This document shows, piece by piece, positions 38,760-46,910 of a DNA stretch of 64,000 nt. The notes below the pieces were generated by a model. That model searched no databases, was not told the DNA's origin, and was given only the letters and a program-made list of their open reading frames with translations. Every line of letters starts with the position of its first letter. The stretch's first letter is position 1. The stretch is from NCBI RefSeq assembly GCF_039536205.1, contig NZ_BAAAYL010000001.1, forward strand, positions 7,316,001 through 7,380,000. Reading direction: 5' to 3'. The position numbers were made by a program, and so were the translations under genes. Source of the DNA: Streptomyces sannanensis (GTDB taxonomy: Bacteria; Actinomycetota; Actinomycetes; Streptomycetales; Streptomycetaceae).

Positions 38760-38932
38760 TAACCGTGGTGGTCGTGACGGCCATGGTCATGGTCATGGTG
38801 GTCATGGTGGTCATGACGGCCATGGTCATGGTGGTCATGGTCGTGATGGTCCTCGTCGAAGAAACGCTCTTCCGACGAGTCCCAGCCCCAGTCACGATGG
38901 TTCGCGGGAATGAGATAACTAAAGATCGCCAT
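38756..38932 (-). CDS. Asp/His-rich metal-binding-like peptide
   Basis: The 58-residue protein begins MAIFSYLIPANHRDWGWDSS and ends with a 33-residue tail containing 16 His and 10 Asp arranged as DHH/DHD units. The tail includes two copies of HDHGRHDHH. GGAAGGA lies eight bases before the ATG, a strong ribosome-binding site. The tail should bind nickel, zinc or copper ions. No family name is known to me. It diverges from the arylamine acetyltransferase gene across 137 bases. Confidence 0.75.
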   Translation of the reverse strand: MAIFSYLIPANHRDWGWDSSEERFFDEDHHDHDHHDHGRHDHHDHHDHDHGRHDHHGY

Positions 38933-39069
38933 GAGCTTCCTTCCTGAAAATACTTTCAGTCGGGATACGTCCCAGAACGGCCGGTGGATGGCGTTCCCGG
39001 AAAATTTCTCGCCCAGTGTCCATGACAAGGTGGTGGCGGGCGGGCAGAGAAGGGGAGAAGAGTGATCTC

Positions 39070-39840
39070 ATGATCGACGCCTACCTCCGCCGCATCGGCG
39101 CCACCCGGCCCGAACGGCCCACCGCGGACGTCCTGCGTGAGCTGCAGCTGTGCCACTTGATGAGCGTGCCCTTCGAGAACCTGTCCATCCACCTCGGCGA
39201 GGACATCGTGCTCGATGAGACATTGCTGGTCGAGAAAGTCGTGGACAGAGGGCGCGGGGGCTTCTGTTACGAACTCAACGGGGCGTTCGCCGCGCTGCTG
39301 CGGGCCGTCGGATTCCGGGTGGAGCTGCTCCAGGCGCGGGCGTCCGGACGGGACGGCCGGCCCGGCATTCCCTACGACCATCTGGCGCTGCGCGTCCGTA
39401 CGGCCGATTCGGCCCGGTCGTGGCTCGTCGACGTCGGGTTCGGCGACCACAGCCATCACCCGTTGGCCCTCGACGGGCGGGGCGAGCAGCGTGACCCGGC
39501 CGGCATGTTCCAGGTCGTCGAAACCGAGGGCGGGGACCTCGAGGTACTCAGAGACGGCAAGCCGCAGTACCGGCTTGAGACACGGACGCGAGAGCTGGCG
39601 GACTTCGAGTCCGGAGCCTGGTGGCACCGTACGTCGCCCGCCTCGCACTTCACCCGGTCCCTGGTCTGCTCCCGGCTGACCCCCCGCGGCCGGGTGACGC
39701 TGAGCGGACGCACACTGATCACCACGGTGGCCGGCGTACGCCAGGAACAGCACCTGGAAACCGACGCCGAAGTCCTCGCCACCTACCGGGAGCACTTCGA
39801 TCTGGTACTGGCCCGGGTGCCGGAGGTTCGTACCGCATGA
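39070..39840 (+). CDS. Arylamine N-acetyltransferase
   Basis: The 256-residue enzyme transfers acetyl groups from acetyl-CoA to arylamines or hydrazines. The catalytic triad is visible as Cys in RGRGGFCYELNGAF, His in IPYDHLALRV and Asp in WLVDVGFGDHSHHPL. The start IDAYLRRIGATRP supports ATG 39070, which has GGGGAG about 13 bases upstream. Related enzymes in actinomycetes also form amides in natural-product pathways, but no such cluster adjoins this gene. Confidence 0.94.
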   Translation: MIDAYLRRIGATRPERPTADVLRELQLCHLMSVPFENLSIHLGEDIVLDETLLVEKVVDRGRGGFCYELNGAFAALLRAVGFRVELLQARASGRDGRPGIPYDHLALRVRTADSARSWLVDVGFGDHSHHPLALDGRGEQRDPAGMFQVVETEGGDLEVLRDGKPQYRLETRTRELADFESGAWWHRTSPASHFTRSLVCSRLTPRGRVTLSGRTLITTVAGVRQEQHLETDAEVLATYREHFDLVLARVPEVRTA

Positions 39841-39868
39841 GAGACCGACGTCCCTCGCGGTGACTCCG

Positions 39869-40087
39869 TCAGGGATTCCATTTGTACTTGCCGCCGCCGA
39901 CCCATCTCACCCACGCCGGATCGTCGAGGTCGATGTTCTGCAGTCCTTCCCTATGCGCCATCTTGATCACGTCCAGCAAGTCGTGGGCGGCCCCCACCGT
40001 GATCCCGTTGATCTGGACCAGGCGGAAGGGCCGATCGCCCGGTGTGACTCCGAGGACGACGATCGGTGTCCGTGCTGCGTCGGTCAT
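39869..40087 (-). CDS. Hypothetical 72-residue protein
   Basis: The product has a compact, well-biased sequence (TPIVVLGVTPGDRPFRLVQI, then GAAHDLLDVIKMAHREGLQ and DPAWVRWVGGGKYKW). It looks like a conserved Streptomyces small protein but I cannot name the family. It converges with the acetyltransferase gene. Confidence 0.65.
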   Translation of the reverse strand: MTDAARTPIVVLGVTPGDRPFRLVQINGITVGAAHDLLDVIKMAHREGLQNIDLDDPAWVRWVGGGKYKWNP

Positions 40088-40269
40088 GCTTCCAGCGTGT
40101 GCCGGCGGCGCGACCGGTGCACATCGGCGACACGGGGCTCCGGCAGTATCCCGGCGGACACCTTCGGGCCGCCGCGTATGCTCGCGGCGGGCTTCGTGGA
40201 CCAGCGGAAGGGGACGGAGTCCGAGCCACCGGACCGCGCCCGCCACGCCCGGAGCTCGAGGAGAAACGT

Positions 40270-40731
40270 ATGCCCCGCCAACCACCTCTGGAAGAAGCCC
40301 TTGCCTCCCTGCGGGACGAGCTGCAGAGCGGTCAATGCTCGATCATCGGCCTGACCACCTGGGAGGCCTGGCCGGCCTTCCTGAGTTTCGGACGCCGACG
40401 TTTCGACACGCCACCCATCCCCGAAGCCGACGGGCTGCTCCTCCAGTACGGCACGTACTCCTTCGACGGGCCGCCGATGTTCACCCTGGGCCTCACCCGG
40501 CAGTTCGCCGTCTCCGATGACGGTGGCGAGCACGACCACCACGTACAAGTCCAATGCGAACTTCTCTACGCGCCCGACAGTGTCCTTCGCGCTCTCGGAA
40601 CCTTCAACTCCTGGTTCTTCCACGACACCGGCGACGACCTCGGCCAATGGGCCGAGATGCTGAGCGATCGCCTGGAGCCGCTCCACCGACGCAAGCCCGT
40701 CGAGATCAACCTCTACGAGGAGCTGGTGTAG
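40270..40731 (+). CDS. Hypothetical 153-residue protein
   Basis: The cytoplasmic product contains EEALASLRDELQSGQCSIIG, WEAWPAFLSFGRRRF, YGTYSFDGPPMFTLGLTRQF and FNSWFFHDTGDDLGQWAEML. GGAG precedes the ATG at 40270. It is a plausible conserved protein, but no catalytic motif or family is recognised. It converges with a degraded hydrolase gene. Confidence 0.7.
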   Translation: MPRQPPLEEALASLRDELQSGQCSIIGLTTWEAWPAFLSFGRRRFDTPPIPEADGLLLQYGTYSFDGPPMFTLGLTRQFAVSDDGGEHDHHVQVQCELLYAPDSVLRALGTFNSWFFHDTGDDLGQWAEMLSDRLEPLHRRKPVEINLYEELV

Positions 40732-41217
40732 CGGCCGTGCTCTTCGAGGAAGCCCAGGACGAGGGAACCGGCGGTGACACGGAATTCCTCGAAGCAGGCG
40801 TGCCGCGCGCCAGGGCTCAGCCGCAGCCGGGCACCCCGGATACGGTCTGTGAGCAGGGCGGCGTTCGCCGCGGGATCGAGGAGGTGTCGCCGTGCACTAC
40901 CAGCGTGGGTACGCAGATGTCGGGCAGTACATTCCACGCGTCGTGCTGATTGCCGGCGGGCAGGGTGCCGGCTCTGGGCGTAGGCCGGCACGGCGGGGTC
41001 AGCGAGCGTGTTGTAGGGGCCGGAGTGGGTTGCCAACCAGGCCGGGGAGTACATCATTTCGAGCAGGGCCTGCCTGGCGGCGGGCTCTGGCCTGGCCACA
41101 GATGTGATCCCACCAGTGGTGGGTGCTCGCCTGGCCCGCCAGAAGGACCAGTGGGGTGCCGTCGCCCTGGGTCTGGCAGGCGATACGGGTCTCGGCCGTG
41201 CTCCTGATGTGTGGCAC
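40730..41217 (-). pseudogene. Alpha/beta hydrolase, frameshifted with interior loss
   Basis: Pieces of one alpha/beta hydrolase lie in different frames: the start with the oxyanion region (RIACQTQGDGTPLVLLAGQA, STHHWWDHICGQA), the cap region LLEMMYSPAWLATHSGPYNT, a strand around LPDICVPTLVVHGD and the end with the catalytic His (SPGARHACFEEFRVTAGSLV). The nucleophile elbow (GxSxG) is missing and at least two frame changes are needed. An intact hydrolase gene starts about 100 bases away on the other strand. Confidence 0.7.
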
Positions 41218-41321
41218 AACGCGTGTCCCTTCGGATCGGGTCGGTGCGACGACTATGCGTACGTCTCGGCGGAGGCAAAACCCAGTTGCTCTGTCCGAAG
41301 GCCGCTGACAGGGTCTCGGCC

Positions 41322-42158
41322 ATGCCTACCTTCTCCGCGCATGACGGAACCAAGCTCGCCTACCACGTGTTCGGAGAGGGCCGGCCGCTGGTCTGCCTGC
41401 CAGGGGGGCCGACGGACTCCGCATACCTCGGCGACCTCGGCGGCCTTTCCGCGCACCGGCAGCTGATCAGGCTGGATCTCCGGGGCACCGGCCAGTCCGC
41501 TGCACCGGAGGACGCTGCCTCCTACCGCTGCGACCGACTCGTTGATGACGTGGAGGCCCTGCGCGAGCACCTCGGCCTGGATCGGATGGACCTGCTGGCG
41601 CATTGCGCCGGCGCGAACCTGGCCGCGCTGTACGTGGGCCGCCATCCGGAACATGTCAGCAAGCTCGCACTGATCACGCCGAGTGTCAGGGCCGTCGACG
41701 CCACGATCACAGGAGACCTCCGGCGCGAGACCGCGCAGCTCCGCCGGGACGAGCCGTGGTTTCCGGAGGCGTACGCGGCCTTGGAGGCGATCCTGGCGGG
41801 CAAGGCCACCGCCGACAGTTGGCGGGCCATCGCGCCGTTTTCCTACGGCCGTTGGGACGAGGCGGCTCAGGCCCATCACGCTGCTGACGAAGAGCGGAAG
41901 AACATCGAGGTCGTGGCTGCCTTCGGCGCCGAAGGCGCCTTCGACCCGGACGCCACCCGCACCGCGCTCGCCCGGTTCGCACCGCCGGTGCTACTGCTGG
42001 CCGGGGAGACGGACCTGGGAGCCCCTCCTCGCGCTATGGCCGAGTTCACCGAGCTGTTTCCGAACGCCAGGCTCGTCATTCGGCCCGGAGCCGGACACTT
42101 CCCGTGGCTCGACGACGCTGACGGCTTCGTGGCGACCATCGCGGAGTTCCTGGGGTGA
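41322..42158 (+). CDS. Alpha/beta hydrolase (proline iminopeptidase-like)
   Basis: The 278-residue protein has the oxyanion motif LVCLPGGPTDSAYLGDL, a strand IRLDLRGTGQSAAPED, the nucleophile elbow LLAHCAGANLAALYVGRHPE, the acid strand LLLAGETDLGAPP and the catalytic His in IRPGAGHFPWLDD. The elbow has Cys where serine is expected (usually GHSAG). The substrate is unknown; small peptides or esters are likely. ATG 41322 is chosen since the family starts a few residues before GTKLAYHVFGEG. Confidence 0.88.
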   Translation: MPTFSAHDGTKLAYHVFGEGRPLVCLPGGPTDSAYLGDLGGLSAHRQLIRLDLRGTGQSAAPEDAASYRCDRLVDDVEALREHLGLDRMDLLAHCAGANLAALYVGRHPEHVSKLALITPSVRAVDATITGDLRRETAQLRRDEPWFPEAYAALEAILAGKATADSWRAIAPFSYGRWDEAAQAHHAADEERKNIEVVAAFGAEGAFDPDATRTALARFAPPVLLLAGETDLGAPPRAMAEFTELFPNARLVIRPGAGHFPWLDDADGFVATIAEFLG

Positions 42159-42331
42159 GAACTCATCGACATTGACCTTGCTTGGCCCAGTCGCCTGACT
42201 CCCAGTCAGGTCATGTCGAATCACCTTGGAACAACGCGCGGCCCAGCCGGCGGTTCGGCCGGCGCTCGAGCCTGTGTCGCGCTGCCGCGGAGAGGGCGCC
42301 GACAGGATCTGCGGGCTCAAGGAAGGGGGAC

Positions 42332-42361
42332 GCCCCGGCCGCGTCCTGCCCAGGCCGGGGC
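42332..42361. terminator. Convergent terminator hairpin
   Basis: A 9-bp stem GCCCCGGCC/GGCCGGGGC with a 12-base loop lies between the hydrolase and the convergent rhodanese gene. Confidence 0.5.
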
Positions 42362-42393
42362 ATCCACATGCCGCATGGGTGGTGGGGTGCGGC

Positions 42394-42966
42394 TCAGGGG
42401 GCGATCGCGGAGAGGGTCTCCGTCAGGTCGCGCGCCCCGGTGCGGGGGCGGTTGTGGGGGAGCCGGCTGATCAGCATGCCCATGGCGCATGTGTTGGTGA
42501 GGGCGGAGAAGACGAGGCCCGCGCCGATGGCCGCGGAGAACCAGCGGGCGCCGGGAACGAGGAGATCTGCCAGCAGTCCGAGCAGCACCAGCGTGCCCGC
42601 GGCGAGGCGGACCTGGCGGTCCATGGCCCATACGGCCCGTGCACCACCGGCGGGTCGGTCGATGCCGAAACCGGCCTGGGCCCAGGCTGTGGTGCCGCCG
42701 ACGAGGGTGGACGCGGGAATTCCGGCCGTTGCGAGCTGGCCGCATGCGGACGCCGAGCGGGCGCCGGAAGCGCAGACGACGGCGAAGGTGCTGCCGGCGG
42801 CGACGGCTGCGCGCAGCGTGGGCAGGGCGCGCTGCAGCTGGTCGAGGGGGATGTTGTGTGCGCCGGGAATGTGGCCGGCGGCGTACTCGCCGGGGGAGCG
42901 GACATCGATCACGGTCACGCGCTCCATCCGGGTGTGGAGCTGCTCGACGGTCAGGGAGGCGGTCAT
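42394..42966 (-). CDS. Rhodanese with DUF2892 membrane tail
   Basis: The 190-residue protein has an N-terminal rhodanese domain (VTVIDVRSPGEYAAGHIPGA, active Cys in AVVCASGARSASACGQLA, then TLVGGTTAWAQAGF) and a C-terminal two-helix DUF2892 part (GTLVLLGLLADLLVPGARWF, GLVFSALTNTCAMGMLI). The layout matches YgaP-type membrane sulfurtransferases, which carry persulfide sulfur. It is the last gene of the minus-strand persulfide operon. ATG 42966 has AGAAAGAGAG upstream; ATG 42987 is possible. Confidence 0.9.
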   Translation of the reverse strand: MTASLTVEQLHTRMERVTVIDVRSPGEYAAGHIPGAHNIPLDQLQRALPTLRAAVAAGSTFAVVCASGARSASACGQLATAGIPASTLVGGTTAWAQAGFGIDRPAGGARAVWAMDRQVRLAAGTLVLLGLLADLLVPGARWFSAAIGAGLVFSALTNTCAMGMLISRLPHNRPRTGARDLTETLSAIAP

Positions 42967-43016
42967 CAGGGATTCTCTCTTTCTCATCAGGGTGTGTGAG
43001 GGGTGCGGCGGCTCGG

Positions 43017-43763
43017 CTAGACGATGACGTCGAGGGCCATGAAGGCGGCCACGCCGAGGAGCGCGAAGACGAAAGTGCGCTGGAGGACGGGGCCCGAAAG
43101 CTTGTGGGCCAAACGCTTGCCGTCGAAGGCGCCGAGGATCGCGGCCCCGGTGAACGGGCCGACCACAGCCCAGTCGATGCCCATGTCGCTGCCGAGGCGC
43201 GGAATGAGGGCGGCCACCGAGTTGATGCTGATCACCAGCAGGCTGGTGCCGACGGCCTCCGCCATCGTCAGGGCGAGGATCGAGATCAGGGCGGGCACGG
43301 CGAGGAATCCGCCTCCGACGCCGAGGAGCCCTGTCACTCCCCCGAGGCATGCGCCGATGCCTGCGGTCTTGATCACGCCGGCCTTCCGGTCTGGGGTCGT
43401 GGCCCGCCGGGGCGCGAGCATGCGCCAGGCGGCCAGGCCCGCAAGAACGGCGAACGCCATGGTGAGCAGGGTCCCGGGGACATGCGGGGACAGTGCGCCG
43501 AAGGCGGCTGCAGTGGGCAGGCCGGCCGCGGCGAACAGCAACCCGGTGCGCCACTGGACCCGGCCGCTGCGAGCGTGGGCGAGCAGCCCGGTGAGGGAGG
43601 TCGCGGCCACGATCAGCAGGCTCGCCGAGCCGGCGGCGGCAGGGGTGAAGCCGAGCAGGTAGATCAGAGCGGGTACGGCCAGGATGCCGCCGCCCCCGCC
43701 CAGGCCGCCGAGCGCGAGGCCGACGACGGCCCCGGCGATCAGCGCGAGGATCACGGCAGTCAT
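43017..43763 (-). CDS. TauE/SafE-family sulfite exporter
   Basis: The 248-residue membrane protein has about eight helices in two repeats, each starting with the family motif (GLALGGLGGGGGILAVPALI and GVTGLLGVGGGFLAVPALIS). TauE proteins export sulfite or other organosulfur anions; in staphylococcal cst loci the same gene removes sulfite made by the persulfide dioxygenase. Its ATG overlaps the stop of the rhodanese remnant upstream, which shows one transcript. Confidence 0.9.
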   Translation of the reverse strand: MTAVILALIAGAVVGLALGGLGGGGGILAVPALIYLLGFTPAAAGSASLLIVAATSLTGLLAHARSGRVQWRTGLLFAAAGLPTAAAFGALSPHVPGTLLTMAFAVLAGLAAWRMLAPRRATTPDRKAGVIKTAGIGACLGGVTGLLGVGGGFLAVPALISILALTMAEAVGTSLLVISINSVAALIPRLGSDMGIDWAVVGPFTGAAILGAFDGKRLAHKLSGPVLQRTFVFALLGVAAFMALDVIV

Positions 43764-43960
43764 ATGGCCGGGCCGTTCCCGCTGTGCACCGGCAGTCCCT
43801 GCGGCGCCCCGGCCGGAATGCCGCGCAGGGGGAGTGACTGCTGAGCCTCGTCTCGTACCTCTCGTACGTCGAGGAGCAACGTCTCGCCCGCAGCGGCGCG
43901 AGCGCGGGTGTCGGCAGGGATGGTCTCGGCTGGGCGCATACGGCCGTGTGGCATGGCCAT
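43760..43960 (-). pseudogene. Rhodanese gene with interior deletion
   Basis: The first about 32 residues (AETIPADTRARAAAGETLLL, then DVREVRDE) match the start of a stand-alone rhodanese. The last about 20 (QGLPVHSGNGPAI) match its end. The part between, including the active-site cysteine loop, is missing, about 55 codons. The frame is still open and its stop overlaps the TauE start, so it may be translated as an inactive 66-residue peptide. It is first in the minus-strand operon. Confidence 0.65.
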
Positions 43961-44018
43961 CGGTGGGTCTCCGGGCGGTTGCGTGGGAGGGGGTCGGATG
44001 CCGACGACCGGACATCCA

Positions 44019-44034
44019 ATACCCCATGGGGTAT
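44019..44034. promoter_or_regulatory. CstR/CsoR-type operator 1
   Basis: ATACCCCATGGGGTAT is a perfect 16-bp palindrome matching the ATACCC-N4-GGGTAT pattern of CsoR/CstR-family operators. It lies 59 bases before the minus-strand rhodanese start, where it can repress that operon. Confidence 0.85.
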
Positions 44035-44050
44035 CTTCGAGAGTGAGCAT

Positions 44051-44066
44051 ATACCCCCCTGGGTAT
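44051..44066. promoter_or_regulatory. CstR/CsoR-type operator 2
   Basis: ATACCCCCCTGGGTAT has the same ATACCC/GGGTAT arms as the first site, 32 bases away centre to centre (about three helical turns). It lies 49 bases before the dioxygenase start, so it should control the plus-strand gene. Confidence 0.85.
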
Positions 44067-44114
44067 TTTTTCGAGCGTGGGCCGCATCAGCCGCCCTCAC
44101 AACAAGGAGCCCCC

Positions 44115-45500
44115 GTGTACTTCGCTCAGCACTACCTCGACTGCCTTTCCCAGGCCTCCTACCTGATCGCCGACGAGTCCACCGGCCGAGCGGTGGTCGT
44201 CGACCCGCGCCGGGACGTCGACGAGTACCTGGCCGACGCACAGGCCCGCGGCTTCACCATCGAGGGAGTCATCAACACCCACTTCCACGCCGACTTCCTC
44301 GCCGGCCACCTGGAACTCGCCGCCCGCACCGGCGCCTGGATCGGCTACGGCCGGCACGCCCGCACCGAGTACCCGGTCCGCCACCTCGCCGAGGGTGAAC
44401 GGATCAGCCTGGGCGAAGTCACCCTGGAGATCACGGAGACACCCGGCCACACGCCGGAGTCGATCGGTGTCCTGGTCCGCGAGCACGCCGACGACACGGT
44501 CCCGTACGGCGTGCTGACCGGCGACGCCCTCTTCATCGGCGACGTCGGCCGCCCCGACCTGCTGGCATCCGTCGGCGTCAGCGCCGACGAACTCGGCCGC
44601 ATGCTCTACGACAGCGTGCACAACAAGCTGATGGCCCTGCCGGACGAGGTGCGCGTCTTCCCCGCCCACGGGGCCGGGTCCGCCTGCGGCAAGAACCTGT
44701 CCACCGAACGCCACTCCACCATCGGTGAACAGCGCGCCACCAACTACGCCTGCGCCCCGATGGGCGAAGAGGAGTTCGTCGCCCTCGTCACCGAAGGCCA
44801 GTCCGCGGCGCCCGGTTACTTCAGCTACGACGCCGACCTCAACCGCAAGATGCACGCACTGTTCGACCCGGCCGACGCCGCCCGGGCCCTCACCCGCGAG
44901 GAGTTCCTCGCGCGCCGGGCCGCCGGAGCTGTCGTCGTCGACGCGCGCGACCCGCACGAGTTCGCCGCCGGCCACCTGCGAGGGTCACTCAACATCCCCG
45001 CCGACGGACGGTTCGCCGAACAGGCCGGCACCGTGCTGGCCCCCGACCGGGAAGTCCTCGTCATCGCACCCGAGGGACGCGAAGCAGAGACGGTCACCCG
45101 CCTTGCCCGCATCGGCTTCGATCGCACGGCCGGATACCTCCCCGAGCCCGAGGACACCTTCCGCGCGGCCGCCGACCAGGTCACCCCTGCCCCCCGCCGG
45201 ACCGTCGCCGACCTCCGGCACACCCTCGCGACGGAACACCCGCCGCTCGTGATCGACGTGCGCGCAGGCGCCGAACGCGACCAGGGCCACATCCCCGGCT
45301 CCCTGCACATCTCCCTGCCCGAACTGCCTTACCGCCTTGCGGAAGTACCGGCCGACCGCGCCCTCGTCGTCCACTGCGCCGGCGGCCACCGCTCCTCCAT
45401 CGCCGCGAGTCTCCTGCGTCACCACGGCTACTCCGCCACTTCCGATCTTCTCGGCGGATACAACGCCTGGCACACCGCCCACCAGCGCGAACAGGCATAA
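44115..45500 (+). CDS. Persulfide dioxygenase-double rhodanese fusion (CstB/BlH-like)
   Basis: The 461-residue protein has an N-terminal metallo-beta-lactamase persulfide dioxygenase domain (residues about 1-240), with ligands in NTHFHADFLAGH, the later ETPGHTPES and GVLTGDALFIGDVGRPDLLA. Two rhodanese domains follow. The first lacks the active Cys (VLVIAPEGREAET); the second keeps it (VVHCAGGHRSS). This is the CstB architecture that oxidises low-molecular-weight persulfides and releases sulfite or thiosulfate. The GTG start has AAGGAG upstream. The operator at 44051 and the repressor gene downstream fit sulfide-inducible control. Confidence 0.93.
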   Translation: MYFAQHYLDCLSQASYLIADESTGRAVVVDPRRDVDEYLADAQARGFTIEGVINTHFHADFLAGHLELAARTGAWIGYGRHARTEYPVRHLAEGERISLGEVTLEITETPGHTPESIGVLVREHADDTVPYGVLTGDALFIGDVGRPDLLASVGVSADELGRMLYDSVHNKLMALPDEVRVFPAHGAGSACGKNLSTERHSTIGEQRATNYACAPMGEEEFVALVTEGQSAAPGYFSYDADLNRKMHALFDPADAARALTREEFLARRAAGAVVVDARDPHEFAAGHLRGSLNIPADGRFAEQAGTVLAPDREVLVIAPEGREAETVTRLARIGFDRTAGYLPEPEDTFRAAADQVTPAPRRTVADLRHTLATEHPPLVIDVRAGAERDQGHIPGSLHISLPELPYRLAEVPADRALVVHCAGGHRSSIAASLLRHHGYSATSDLLGGYNAWHTAHQREQA

Positions 45501-45558
45501 CGGTCACACCTCGGAAAGCCGCCGAGGAGGCAGCCGACGGCGACGCCCAACCCGTGGT

Positions 45559-45574
45559 ATACCCCCTTGGGTAT
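45559..45574. promoter_or_regulatory. CstR/CsoR-type operator 3
   Basis: ATACCCCCTTGGGTAT matches the two operators at 44019 and 44051. It lies 36 bases before the repressor gene and indicates autoregulation. Confidence 0.85.
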
Positions 45575-45585
45575 CATGAGCCTGA

Positions 45586-45876
<291 letters not shown>

Positions 45877-45893
45877 CCATCGCAGGGGACACT

Positions 45894-45922
45894 GATGGCC
45901 CGCCCCGACCGGGCGGGCCATC
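45894..45922. terminator. Terminator after the CstR-like gene
   Basis: A perfect 12-bp stem GATGGCCCGCCC/GGGCGGGCCATC with a five-base loop lies 18 bases after the repressor stop and may serve both convergent genes. Confidence 0.85.
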
Positions 45923-45959
45923 ACCTGTTTCCGCTGTGCCACGGGCGGCCACCGTTGGT

Positions 45960-46697
45960 CTATCGGTGCTCGGGGTTCTCGTAGTCGCGGCGGCAACCGG
46001 CGTCCCAGGCGGTGCGCTGATTGCCGTAGGCGGGAATGCCGCCGAGGTCCTTGAGCGCTCGGGCCAGGTGCAGCAGGTTCCAGGTCATGAAGGTGGTGTT
46101 GCGGTTGGTGAAGTCGTTCTCGGGGCCGCCGGAGCCGGGGTCGAGGTAGGAGGGGCCGGGGCCGGCCTCGCCGATCCATCCGGCGTCGGCTTGGGGAGGG
46201 ATGGTGTAGCCGAGGTGCTGAAGGCTGTAGAGGACGTTCATCGCGCAGTGCTTGACGCCGTCCTCGTTGCCGGTGATCAGGCAGCCGCCGACCCGGCCGT
46301 AATAGGCGTACTGGCCCGCCTTGTTGAGAAGGCTGGAGCAGGCGTAGAGACGTTCGATGACCTGCTTCATCACGGAGCTGTTGTCGCCCAGCCAGATGGG
46401 TCCGGCCAGCACGAGGATGTCTGCGGCCATCACCTGCTCGTACAGCGTCGGCCAGGCGTCGGTCTGCCAGCCGTGTTCCGTCATGTCCGGCCAGACGCCG
46501 GTGGCGATGTCGTGGTCCACGGCCCGCACGACGTCCACGTGGACGCCTTGTGCGTTCATGATGGCGGTGCTGCGGTCGACGAGTCCCTGGGTGTTGCTCT
46601 GCTCCGGGGACCGCTTGAGAGTGCAGTTGATCACCATGGCGCGCAGGTCGTCGTACCGGGCGGGCGGTGAGCCGGTGGCGGGAGCCGAAGCGGTCAC
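45960..46697 (-). CDS. NADPH-dependent FMN reductase / flavodoxin-like protein
   Basis: The 245-residue protein has a flavodoxin-like fold: AMVINCTLKRSPEQSNTQGL with the phosphate-binding turn, AADILVLAGPIWLGDNSSVM, and GGCLITGNEDGVKHCAMNVL. The end extension ENDFTNRNTTFMTWNLLHLA is typical of the NAD(P)H-dependent oxidoreductase group in actinomycetes. It probably reduces quinones or flavins. The GTG at 46697 has AGGAGGAC upstream. It diverges from the acetolactate-synthase-like gene across 213 bases. Confidence 0.88.
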   Translation of the reverse strand: MTASAPATGSPPARYDDLRAMVINCTLKRSPEQSNTQGLVDRSTAIMNAQGVHVDVVRAVDHDIATGVWPDMTEHGWQTDAWPTLYEQVMAADILVLAGPIWLGDNSSVMKQVIERLYACSSLLNKAGQYAYYGRVGGCLITGNEDGVKHCAMNVLYSLQHLGYTIPPQADAGWIGEAGPGPSYLDPGSGGPENDFTNRNTTFMTWNLLHLARALKDLGGIPAYGNQRTAWDAGCRRDYENPEHR

Positions 46698-46910
46698 ACG
46701 GTCCTCCTGGAGCCCTGCCACCGTTCGGTCCACGGCGGCGCAACGGGTCCATCGTGCGATCCGGCCGCGCCTTCTGCCACACCAGCACATCCGAACGGGC
46801 GCCGTGCCGCCGGAGCGTGTGAGGCCGATCGGCACGGGGGACGGGCGGGCTCTCGCCCGCTCGGCCGATGATGGGTGGCCGGTGCGGCACGGCCTGCCTA
46901 AGTTCGGCCC

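Noticed and set aside
38760..38860. Tandem CATGGT-like DNA repeat as a non-coding microsatellite
   Set aside because: The repeat is in frame with a well-positioned start and encodes the Asp/His tail, so it is best explained as coding sequence.
37225..38913. A 562-codon plus-strand frame opposite the kinase
   Set aside because: It is a complement of the kinase and ABC remnants with no domain of its own.
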